Positions 7,868-13,803 of a DNA stretch of 13,803 nucleotides are shown in pieces. The first letter of the stretch is position 1, and each line of letters begins with the position of its first letter. Source of the stretch: a bacterium. GTDB lineage: Bacteria; CBDUZB01; JAGLHV01. The stretch lies in contig JAGLHV010000008.1 in NCBI GenBank assembly GCA_023143305.1, positions 1-13,803 of the forward strand, given 5' to 3'. Position numbers and translations under genes: made by a program. Under the pieces are notes generated by a model. The model was given only the letters and a program-made list of their open reading frames with translations. It was not told the origin of the DNA and ran no database searches.

Positions 7868-8398
7868 TTAAATCTTTTCCACTTGTAGAAAATCCAATTC
7901 TACAGGTGTAATTCGACCAAAAATAGAAACCATTACTCTTAATTTCCCTTTTTCCTGATTTATCTCATGTACACACCCAACAAAATTGGTAAAAGGTCCT
8001 TCTATTATACGAACATTCTCATCTTTTTCAAAAAGTATAGCTGGTTTAGGCTTGGATTCAGCAGTAGAAGTAGTTAAACGAATAATGTTCTCTACTTCTT
8101 CTTTCGGTAAAGGAATTGGATTTAACCCTCCTAAAAAAGCTGTAACCCCCATTATATTCTTTGTTGTCCAATATGTATCATCGTCTATTACCATTTCAAT
8201 CAAAATATACCCGGGAAAAAACTTCCTCTTTTTTATCTGTTTTTTATTCTTTTTTATTTCGATTACTTCTTCTGTCGGTATAAGTATTTCCCCTATTTTT
8301 TCTTCTAAATTTTTAATTTCAATCATTTTTTTTAAGCCTGTTTTTACTTTTTCTTCATGCCCTGTATATGTATGTATAATATACCATTTTTTTTCCAC
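7868..8398 (-). CDS. nusG: Transcription termination/antitermination factor NusG
   Basis: Binds RNA polymerase across the cleft to support elongation, and links it to Rho or to the ribosome. The 176-residue product has the standard two domains. The NGN domain (about 4-108) has KWYIIHTYTGHEEKV and the RKFFPGYILIEM signature, and the KOW domain (about 123-176) has VRIIEGPFTNFVG. No domain II insertion as in Aquifex or Thermotoga is present. The start is GTG at 8398, chosen because AAGGAG lies six bases upstream and because MEKKWY is the expected beginning; an overlapping GTG two bases earlier is out of frame. It lies 32 bases after secE, the near-universal pairing. Confidence 0.98.
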   Translation of the reverse strand: MEKKWYIIHTYTGHEEKVKTGLKKMIEIKNLEEKIGEILIPTEEVIEIKKNKKQIKKRKFFPGYILIEMVIDDDTYWTTKNIMGVTAFLGGLNPIPLPKEEVENIIRLTTSTAESKPKPAILFEKDENVRIIEGPFTNFVGCVHEINQEKGKLRVMVSIFGRITPVELDFLQVEKI

Positions 8399-8430
8399 AC
8401 TTTTCTCCTTATAATACCTACTAAACTGTT

Positions 8431-8619
8431 TTATTTAAATAATATTGCTAAAATTATTGACAGAAAAAAATCCATTGTGCCGACAAATATAGCCACTATA
8501 AATACTAAAATAATTACAACAATAGTAGAAGCTATCACTTCTTTTTTATTAGGCCAGGTAACCTTCTTCATTTCCGCATTTACTTCTTTTAAAAACCGAG
8601 TAGCTTTAGTTAACAGCAT
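8431..8619 (-). CDS. secE: Preprotein translocase subunit SecE
   Basis: The small essential subunit that clamps SecY in the inner-membrane translocon. It has an amphipathic N-terminal helix with FLKEVNAEMKKVTWPNKKEV, the SecE signature, followed by one membrane segment (about VIASTIVVIILVFIVAIFVG), as in the short single-span SecE of most bacteria. I place the start at the ATG at 8619 (62 residues). An in-frame ATG 15 bases upstream (8634) gives 67 residues, but it has no ribosome site, whereas GGAGAG (8627-8632) lies seven bases before 8619. It is the first gene of secE-nusG-rplK-rplA and is served by the strong promoter at 8665-8693. The often-preceding tuf, tRNA-Trp and rpmG are not present. 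Confidence 0.95.
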   Translation of the reverse strand: MLLTKATRFLKEVNAEMKKVTWPNKKEVIASTIVVIILVFIVAIFVGTMDFFLSIILAILFK

Positions 8620-8626
8620 CTTACTT

Positions 8627-8632
8627 CTCTCC
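8627..8632 (-). promoter_or_regulatory. Shine-Dalgarno that decides the secE start
   Basis: Minus-strand GGAGAG sits seven bases before the ATG at 8619. The upstream ATG at 8634 overlaps this site and has only AT-rich sequence before it. Confidence 0.6.
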
Positions 8633-8664
8633 ATTAAAATTAATGACTTAAATCTTAAAGTGTT

Positions 8665-8693
8665 ATGATAAAAAGATTTTAATTACTTGTCAA
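8665..8693 (-). promoter_or_regulatory. Sigma-70-type promoter of secE-nusG-rplK-rplA
   Basis: On the minus strand a perfect TTGACA (8693-8688), a 17-base spacer and TATCAT (8670-8665) form a near-consensus promoter. Transcription should start near 8658, giving a leader of about 40 bases. An eight-base inverted repeat AAGATTTT/AAAATCTT (8698-8705 and 8673-8680) brackets the -35 box and could be an operator. Confidence 0.85.
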
Positions 8694-8758
8694 GGAAAAA
8701 ATCTTGAAAGGGTAAATTTATGGTAAGATAAAAATCAACATCCCTTAAAAAAACAAAA

Positions 8759-9139
8759 CTAGTTAAAGATCAATTGCATTTTTTTTTCTATAACAGTCCG
8801 ATAGTCATTTTTAGGATACTTTTCTAAAATACCTCTATAAACCTCTTTTGCTTCTTTATATCTGTTAGTGCTTTCGTAACTACGCCCCAACATATATTCC
8901 ACATCTATAATTTTCTCTATTTTAGGATATTTATTTATTATTCGCTTAAAATATACAATCGCATTTTCATAATTGCGAACAAAAAAATAAGTATTCCCAA
9001 CAAAATATAAACACCGGGGTGTCCACACCTCATGAGGGTGCTTATCTAAATATACTAACAATTTCCCGGACTCAATAAAATTCTTCATCCAAACAAAGAA
9101 TAAACATATAATTAATATAATAAGTAATACTTTTCTCAT
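8759..9139 (-). CDS. Small membrane-anchored TPR protein
   Basis: A 126-residue protein of unknown specific function. Residues 4-18 (VLLIILIICLFFVWM) form a membrane anchor or uncleaved signal. The rest is two TPR-like units at about 39-72 (GNTYFFVRNYENAIVYFKRI) and 78-111 (LGRSYESTNRYKEAKEVYRG), a spacing and sequence reminiscent of envelope TPR proteins such as the YbgF/BamD type, though too short to be either. It probably scaffolds a protein complex on the outer face of the inner membrane. It starts 25 bases after the LysM gene and has only a poor ribosome site (GAAG or TGGA), suggesting co-transcription and perhaps coupling with it. The secE promoter begins about 65 bases after its stop. 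Confidence 0.8.
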   Translation of the reverse strand: MRKVLLIILIICLFFVWMKNFIESGKLLVYLDKHPHEVWTPRCLYFVGNTYFFVRNYENAIVYFKRIINKYPKIEKIIDVEYMLGRSYESTNRYKEAKEVYRGILEKYPKNDYRTVIEKKMQLIFN

Positions 9140-9164
9140 TATTCCATTTTTTCTTCAGAAAAAA

Positions 9165-10355
9165 TTATTGTTGAATTTTTATCAAGTCTCCTATTTTAAT
9201 AGGTTCCCTGCTATTTATGATTTGTGCAGTTGCATTATCCTCTTGAATATCATGTTTTACTTCTAATACTCCTACTTTTCTCATTTGAACACCTAAAACT
9301 TTTTTTGTCCGGGGATGTTTTACTGTCTTACTTTTACGATAAATATTAAATCGCATCCCACTAACCACTCCTTTATCTCTGCCACAATCAATAAAAACAT
9401 CATCAGTGTATGCAGACAATAACATTTTTCGTTCCTTAGAACGAATAATAATTCCGTCGTATTCCCAATCTAAAGGAGCAAGAAAAGTATCTTCTTTATC
9501 TTCATATTGTTCCGCTGCTGCTGTTTCTGCTACTTGTTCTTCCACTTCTTCTATTTCTTCTTCTCCTTCAATAGGAGAAGGTAAAGTAGATACTTCTTCT
9601 CTTAAAACCTCTTCTTCTTTTTCGGGTAAATCACTCTCTTTGCTTATAACCGCTTGTACAGAAGGTTCTTCTGTAATCATTGTTTCAGGCAATTTTAATT
9701 GTTTTACGATTTTTTCTGTCACTCCGGGAATTACCAATTCATTTCCTTGATAAATTAAGTCGGGATTTTGTATGTACGAATTTGCTTCCCATATTCTCCT
9801 CCATTGCCAAGGATTGTTATAAAAATGATCAGCTATATTCCAAAGGCAATCCCTATCAAAACTCCAGGTACGAACAGTATATCTTTTTTCTTCTCCTCCA
9901 TCTGTTTCTACTATTCCTTCCGGTTCCAGAAAAAACTTTTCTTCTGTTTTTTTCTGTACAGAAACTTCTTCATCTTCCGTTGCAGCTGCATCTTTTTCCT
10001 CTTTGCCTTCTTCTATTGTTGAAGCTGCTTCATCTTCATCTTCCTCATCATCTTCTATCGTTGCAGCTTCTTCTTCTTCTTCCTCATCTTCTATTGTTAC
10101 AGCCTCTTCCTCTACTTCTTTAAATGGCTGCAATGATTCTTCTGCTATAGAATCTATTTCTTCTTTTTCAGTTTTTTCAGACTCAGTTTCTTCCGGAAGA
10201 ACTTCATCCTCTACTTCATAAAAAATATCCTCTTCTTCTTCCATAATAGCATCAAAATCATCTCCCTCTTCTTGTGCGTAAAGACTAAACCCACAAGAAA
10301 CAAAAAGAAAAAAGGAAATAAAAACAAAACATCTCATCCAATTTTTTTTATTCAT
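9165..10355 (-). CDS. Exported LysM protein with acidic repeat region and FlgT-C-like tail
   Basis: A 396-residue envelope protein. Residues 7-27 form a signal peptide, with two possible ends: a poor lipobox (FVSC, cysteine 21) or signal peptidase I after LYA (27). Residues about 30-140 are strongly acidic, with degenerate repeats built on AATIED. A LysM domain at about 158-210 (RYTVRTWSFDRDCLWNIADHF, then IWEANSYIQNPDLIYQGNELVIP) should bind peptidoglycan. A second acidic linker (about 225-290) leads to a C-terminal beta-rich domain (298-396) with GVVSGMRFNIYRK and INSREPIKIGDLIKI, which resembles the FlgT C-terminal fold; this is inference. The start at 10355 has GAGAGGGA seven bases upstream. 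It has its own promoter and probably shares a message with the small TPR gene after it. Confidence 0.85.
   Translation of the reverse strand: MNKKNWMRCFVFISFFLFVSCGFSLYAQEEGDDFDAIMEEEEDIFYEVEDEVLPEETESEKTEKEEIDSIAEESLQPFKEVEEEAVTIEDEEEEEEAATIEDDEEDEDEAASTIEEGKEEKDAAATEDEEVSVQKKTEEKFFLEPEGIVETDGGEEKRYTVRTWSFDRDCLWNIADHFYNNPWQWRRIWEANSYIQNPDLIYQGNELVIPGVTEKIVKQLKLPETMITEEPSVQAVISKESDLPEKEEEVLREEVSTLPSPIEGEEEIEEVEEQVAETAAAEQYEDKEDTFLAPLDWEYDGIIIRSKERKMLLSAYTDDVFIDCGRDKGVVSGMRFNIYRKSKTVKHPRTKKVLGVQMRKVGVLEVKHDIQEDNATAQIINSREPIKIGDLIKIQQ
9969..10103 (-). repeat. Degenerate acidic tandem repeat inside the LysM gene
   Basis: Residues 85-129 contain three to four imperfect units of about 12-14 residues, each starting A-[AVS]-T-[IE] and continuing with Asp/Glu (AVTIED, AATIED, ASTIEE, AAATED). 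On the plus strand this appears as repeated TCTTCTATTGTT-like blocks separated by CTTCTT runs. It suggests growth by slippage. Confidence 0.65.
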
Positions 10356-10437
10356 AAATCATTCCCTCTCTTTTGAATAAACAAACTTTTTATTAAATGT
10401 TTTTCTGTACCTGCTTATAAAACCTAATACTAACCAA

Positions 10438-10466
10438 TTTATATCACATTATCTTCTACTTGTCAA
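10438..10466 (-). promoter_or_regulatory. Sigma-70-type promoter of the LysM-TPR pair
   Basis: On the minus strand TTGACA (10466-10461), a 17-base spacer and TATAAA (10443-10438) form a near-consensus promoter. Expected start near 10431, giving a 5' leader of about 75 bases. It shares the ten bases TTGACAAGTA with the secE promoter. Confidence 0.82.
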
Positions 10467-10551
10467 CTGAAAAATTTAACAAATATAACAAACACCGCTT
10501 TATTTGTTCCGTTATGAATATTTAAAAAACATACAAACCAATTTTTAAAAT

Positions 10552-11616
10552 TCAATAAATTTTTAAGTAATGAATCATTTTTTTCTTAAATTCGTTTTTT
10601 ACGAATATATTCTTTTCGGTAAAATTAATTATTTGATTCATCATTTTTACTGTTTCAAATGGATACCGACCCGAAGCTGTTTCCGCCGAAAGCATTACAA
10701 AATCACTACCGTCTAAAATCGCATTAGCAACATCAGTAACCTCTGCCCGTGTTGGCCATGGATTATCTACCATATTTTCCAGCATCTGAGTAGCTGTAAT
10801 TACAATTTTTTTTCTCTCATTACATTTTTTGATAATATTTTTTTGAATAACAGGAATCTTATATATAGGTACACTAATTCCCAGGTCACCCCGGGCAATC
10901 ATTATTCCATCCGACACATCAATTATTTCATCTATATTACAAAGCCCCTCTCTATTTTCTATTTTGGCAATAATTAAACACTTGGGCAATTTAGACTTAA
11001 TTAAACTTTTTATTTTCAAAATATCTTTTTTATTCCTTACAAAAGACTGTGAAATGTAATCAACCTTATTATTTATTCCAAAATAAATATCTTCCTGATC
11101 TTTTTTTGTAACATCTTCAAACTTTAAATGAGAACCGGGAATATTTATCCCTTTATTTTCTTTTAAGTATCCCCCATTAACAACTTCTGTTTTAATTGTT
11201 TTTTTTTCTATTTTTTTTATTTTAAATATCAATCTTCCATCATCAATATATATATATTCTGCGCCCCTTATATCTTTCAAATTTCCTTTGTAATCAAAAG
11301 GGATAAGTTTGTCCCGGCCAACAATATGTTCAAGGGTAAAATAAATAATCTCTCGTTTTTTAAGTTTTAAAGGCGTATGATTTTTTAATTTACCAACTCT
11401 TATTCGATGTCCCTCCAGATCCTGAAGTATTCGTATATGTCTTCTGTACTTTTTATTTATTTTACGCACTAAATTTATTAAGTTCTGATGCGTAGAATAA
11501 TTTCCGTGAGAAAAATTAAGTCGTGCAACATCCATACCGGCAATAATCATTTTTCTAATTACAGTTTCTGTACTACTGGCCGGGCCTAAAGTTGATATAA
11601 TTTTAGTCTTAACCAT
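10552..11616 (-). CDS. pyk: Pyruvate kinase, short form without the C-terminal domain
   Basis: Transfers phosphate from phosphoenolpyruvate to ADP at the end of glycolysis. The ATG at 11616 has GAGGAG seven bases upstream. Catalytic residues are in place: R32, N34 and S36 in ARLNFSHG, the lysine of AKIE (K218) with E220, ARGDLG (241-246), and ATQMLENM (275-282) followed by NPWPTRAEVTDVANAILDG and VMLSAETASGRYPFETV. The B domain (about 70-160) is present. The protein stops at 354 residues, just after the barrel, while typical enzymes have about 470 and a C-terminal regulatory domain. The 196 bases after the stop are too few to encode that domain. The usual GP of DxxGPxIR is GH here (DLEGHRIR). 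It follows the Sua5 gene by 54 bases and is likely last in its transcript. Confidence 0.9.
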   Translation of the reverse strand: MVKTKIISTLGPASSTETVIRKMIIAGMDVARLNFSHGNYSTHQNLINLVRKINKKYRRHIRILQDLEGHRIRVGKLKNHTPLKLKKREIIYFTLEHIVGRDKLIPFDYKGNLKDIRGAEYIYIDDGRLIFKIKKIEKKTIKTEVVNGGYLKENKGINIPGSHLKFEDVTKKDQEDIYFGINNKVDYISQSFVRNKKDILKIKSLIKSKLPKCLIIAKIENREGLCNIDEIIDVSDGIMIARGDLGISVPIYKIPVIQKNIIKKCNERKKIVITATQMLENMVDNPWPTRAEVTDVANAILDGSDFVMLSAETASGRYPFETVKMMNQIINFTEKNIFVKNEFKKKMIHYLKIY

Positions 11617-11670
11617 AGTCGTTCTCCTCTTACTTACAATTTCAAAAACAAATGTTATTAATAAACAACC

Positions 11671-12702
11671 TCATTTAATATTTTTATTTGTAACTTTCTG
11701 CAAGCGATTCATAATCACCAAACCAATATCTTTTCGTTTAATCCCTTGAGCAATAACAATATCTATCTTCTCTTTATCAAAACTTCTTAACGTAGAAAAA
11801 AGATTTAAAGCACAAGTTTTTAAATCCTTTTCCGGACCCATCACTTTAACTAAACAATTATTAAATTCATTTTTATTTTCCTCGGTAACGATAACTCCTA
11901 TTTTTTTTTCGGATTTTATTAATTTTAATACTAATTTTTGCATTTTATTAATCTGCCCTTTTGTTTTTTCTACGACTATTATTTTTGCAGAGGGGGAAAA
12001 AGACATGTTTGTCCGGTATTTATTTTTTTTCGTGCTGTCAGCTATTTTTATTTTTCCTAAAATTTTTTTTAAATCTCTTTCCAGAACACCCCCCGGTCGT
12101 AAAATTTTGAAAGGTTTAACAGTTAAATCCAGCACAGTTGATTCCATCCCTAAGTTTGTCTTTCCTCCATCAATAATAATATCTACACTGCCGTCTAAGT
12201 CGTCTATTACATGTTGTGCACAGGTTGGTGAATGTCCTCCAAAAAGATTAGCACTGGGAGCAGCAATGGGAGTTTGTGCATATTTTATTAAATTCAAAGC
12301 AATTAAATTATCAGGCATTCTCACGGCTACAGTATTTAACCCCCCTGTTACAATTTGCGGAATTATCCGGGATTTATGTAAAACCAAAGTCAACGGCCCC
12401 GGCCAAAATTTATCAATCAATTCTTCTGTTTCCCGGGGAACTTTATCTGTCAGATCAAAAAGATGTTCTTTGCCGTCAACATGGAGGATCAAAGGAACAT
12501 TTGCCGGCCTCTTCTTGACTAAAAATATCCTGGCACATGCTTTCGCATTCAAACCATCAGCACCTAACCCATAAACAGTTTCGGTAGGAAAGGCAACTAC
12601 CCCCCCTTGTTTAATTACACTGGCTGCTTTTCTAATTTTGGTTAGTTGAGGAATTTTAGAATTTATTTGAAAAACAATAGTTTCTTTAAGTTTTTTCCCC
12701 AT
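11671..12702 (-). CDS. Threonylcarbamoyl-AMP synthase, Sua5/YrdC type
   Basis: Makes threonylcarbamoyl-AMP from threonine, bicarbonate and ATP for the t6A37 modification of ANN-decoding tRNAs. It is 343 residues, the long two-domain Sua5 form rather than the YrdC/TsaC short form. The YrdC domain (about 17-210) has VVAFPTETVYGLGAD (35-49), KKRPANVPLILHV (63-75), FWPGPLTLVL, NTVAVRMPDN (123-132), AAPSANLFGGHSPT (147-160) and GMESTVLDL (185-193). The C-terminal Sua5 domain follows from about 240. The linker normally carries a conserved SPGxKYxHYAP; here it reads YRTNMSFSPSAK and lacks the HYAP core. The ATG directly abuts the nadB stop (TAAATG), suggesting translational coupling; AGTAGG is the only ribosome site. 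Confidence 0.95.
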   Translation of the reverse strand: MGKKLKETIVFQINSKIPQLTKIRKAASVIKQGGVVAFPTETVYGLGADGLNAKACARIFLVKKRPANVPLILHVDGKEHLFDLTDKVPRETEELIDKFWPGPLTLVLHKSRIIPQIVTGGLNTVAVRMPDNLIALNLIKYAQTPIAAPSANLFGGHSPTCAQHVIDDLDGSVDIIIDGGKTNLGMESTVLDLTVKPFKILRPGGVLERDLKKILGKIKIADSTKKNKYRTNMSFSPSAKIIVVEKTKGQINKMQKLVLKLIKSEKKIGVIVTEENKNEFNNCLVKVMGPEKDLKTCALNLFSTLRSFDKEKIDIVIAQGIKRKDIGLVIMNRLQKVTNKNIK

Positions 12703-13803
12703 TTAAAACCTACTTATCCGGTGACCTTCGTTTATAGAAAATTCAATATGTTTTTTTGACCATTTCATATCATTTTCACAGGGATAATCTTTGCGGTAAT
12801 GTCCTCCCCGGCTTTCTTTTCTAATCAATGCCGCCTGTTGAATAATTTTTGCAATCGTTAGCATATTCTGTAATTCCCACCCTTCAGGATTTGAAAAAAG
12901 TCTTTTTACTACATATGAAGACCAAAAATTTATTTCTCTCTGTGCTTCCATGAGCGTTTCTTTGTCTCTTTCAATGCCGATATATCTGGTCATTAAACTT
13001 TTTATCGATTTCCTTATGTCTTCGCTGTCCAATCCTTCTACTTTTTTACTCTTAAATTTGTTGGCTATTCTAACTAAGCTTTTTCTCTTTCCTATGTTTT
13101 CAGCGGCATGAATTCCCGCCCTACACCCAAAAACCAACCCATCCAATAAAGAATTACTGGCTAATCTATTAGCTCCATGCAAACCCAAACAGGCAGTTTC
13201 TCCACAGGCATACAAATTAATTATTCCTGTTTCTCCATTCATATTAGTTTTAATTCCACCAATCATATAGTGTGCAGTAGGACAAACAGGTATAAAATGT
13301 TTTTTTATGTCTATACCAAAAAGAGAACAAACTTTTGTTATATAAGGAAAACGATTTTTTAAAAATTCAACATTTAAATGGGTAAGATCTAAATATACAT
13401 AAGCACTTTTAGTCTCTCTCATTTCATTAAAAATTGCCCTTGCCACCACATCCCGGGACGCAAGTTCTTTTTCTTTATGATATTTTTTCATAAACTTCAT
13501 TCCGAATTTATTACGCAAAACTCCGCCTTCACCTCGAGCTGCTTCTGAAATTAAAACACGTGATGCTCCTGCGATATAGAGTGTAGTCGGATGGAATTGG
13601 ATGAATTCCATATCGATTATTGTTGCCCCTGCTCTATAAGCAAGTGCCACTCCACACCCTGTAGCAATAATAGAATTGGTCGTTTCCCGGTAAAGTTGTC
13701 CAATACCTCCTGTAGCTAATATTGTTTTTTGAGCATAAACAACTTTCCGTCCCTCTCCTTTTATTTCGATAATAGCTCCAAAACAAATTCCTTCCCGGTG
13801 CAG
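12703..13803 (-). CDS. nadB: L-aspartate oxidase, 5' end cut by window edge
   Basis: Flavoenzyme that oxidises L-aspartate to iminoaspartate, the first step of de novo NAD synthesis with NadA. The frame is open to the window edge (367 codons), so the start and the FAD-binding GxGxxG are outside, roughly 160 residues by family length. Seen: ATGGIGQLY, then DMEFIQFHPTTLY, EAARGEGG, SRDVVARAI with the catalytic arginine, PTAHYMIGGI, and CGETACLGLHGANRLASNSLLDGLVFG. The C-terminal helical domain has RKESRGGHYRKDYP. NadB is favoured over succinate dehydrogenase/fumarate reductase by GGVLRN...ELASRDVVARAI and the LHGANRLASNSL spacing. The normally conserved ATGDG reads ATGCG (TGT codon). It is followed directly by the Sua5 gene; nadA/nadC may lie beyond the edge. 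Confidence 0.93.
   Translation of the reverse strand: MHREGICFGAIIEIKGEGRKVVYAQKTILATGGIGQLYRETTNSIIATGCGVALAYRAGATIIDMEFIQFHPTTLYIAGASRVLISEAARGEGGVLRNKFGMKFMKKYHKEKELASRDVVARAIFNEMRETKSAYVYLDLTHLNVEFLKNRFPYITKVCSLFGIDIKKHFIPVCPTAHYMIGGIKTNMNGETGIINLYACGETACLGLHGANRLASNSLLDGLVFGCRAGIHAAENIGKRKSLVRIANKFKSKKVEGLDSEDIRKSIKSLMTRYIGIERDKETLMEAQREINFWSSYVVKRLFSNPEGWELQNMLTIAKIIQQAALIRKESRGGHYRKDYPCENDMKWSKKHIEFSINEGHRISRF

Noticed and set aside
8715..8752. Terminator between the small TPR gene and secE: AAGGG...CCCTT stem
   Set aside because: Five pairs around a loop of nearly 30 bases, and the T run is several bases away; too weak to call.
9680..10221. Plus-strand Leu- and Ser-rich reading frames opposite the LysM gene
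   Set aside because: They are antisense readings of the GAA/GAT-rich acidic repeat region (CTTCTT runs), which gives artificial poly-Leu or poly-Ser.
10487..10508. Terminator after pyk: AACAAA/TTTGTT stem
   Set aside because: Six weak pairs, a 10-base loop and no immediate T run; not distinguishable from chance in this composition.
10356..10551. A frameshifted remnant of the pyruvate kinase C-terminal domain
   Set aside because: The stretch is under 200 bases, AT-rich and contains a clear promoter; no frame resembles the C-domain.
12005..12574. A 189-codon plus-strand reading frame opposite the Sua5 gene
   Set aside because: The minus-strand frame encodes a complete, motif-rich Sua5 protein. 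The plus frame has no recognisable domain and no convincing ribosome site.
12703..13803. Succinate dehydrogenase or fumarate reductase flavoprotein instead of NadB
   Set aside because: The SRDVVARAI and LHGANRLASNSL context and the direct coupling to a non-respiratory gene favour NadB; no sdhB/sdhC-like gene is adjacent in the window.
1..13803. CRISPR array, insertion sequence, prophage, tRNA or rRNA
   Set aside because: No regularly spaced repeats, transposase or phage motifs, cloverleaf or rRNA-like segments were seen on either strand.

Overview
The window looks like chromosomal DNA from an AT-rich bacterium (roughly one third G+C by eye). Every gene I can support lies on the minus strand. 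Most coding starts have a clear Shine-Dalgarno sequence. Start codons are mixed (ATG, GTG and one TTG), and two promoters are of textbook sigma-70 type. The mix of a short EF-Ts, a LysM protein with a FlgT-C-like tail, a TPR/gluzincin protein and a CHASE2 diguanylate cyclase fits a Gram-negative, possibly uncultured candidate-phylum lineage (Omnitrophota-like or a neighbour). That placement is inference only; the window holds no rRNA or other decisive marker.

In transcription order (right to left), the first block is nadB (L-aspartate oxidase, cut by the right edge), a Sua5-type threonylcarbamoyl-AMP synthase and a short pyruvate kinase with no C-terminal domain. A strong promoter (-35 10461-10466, -10 10438-10443) then serves an exported LysM protein with a long acidic repeat region, followed by a small membrane-anchored TPR protein. 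A second strong promoter (8665-8693) starts secE-nusG-rplK-rplA.

The usual continuation rplJ-rplL-rpoB-rpoC is absent. After an AU-rich hairpin there is instead a 106-residue TTG-started orphan with an Ig-like look, then rpsB-tsf-pyrH-frr. After frr comes a probable terminator and a 313-base gene-free stretch carrying a GC-rich imperfect palindrome. The last block is a TPR/zinc-peptidase protein and a CHASE2-GGDEF diguanylate cyclase that runs off the left edge.

The core is therefore a translation and secretion cluster in which two usually separate conserved blocks are joined around an unknown small protein. Envelope or signalling genes lie on both sides. I see no CRISPR array, transposase, phage gene, tRNA or rRNA. 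The items most worth a second look are the small protein inside the ribosomal-protein cluster, the rplA/rpsB junction, the domain-reduced pyruvate kinase and the palindrome at 3137-3170.
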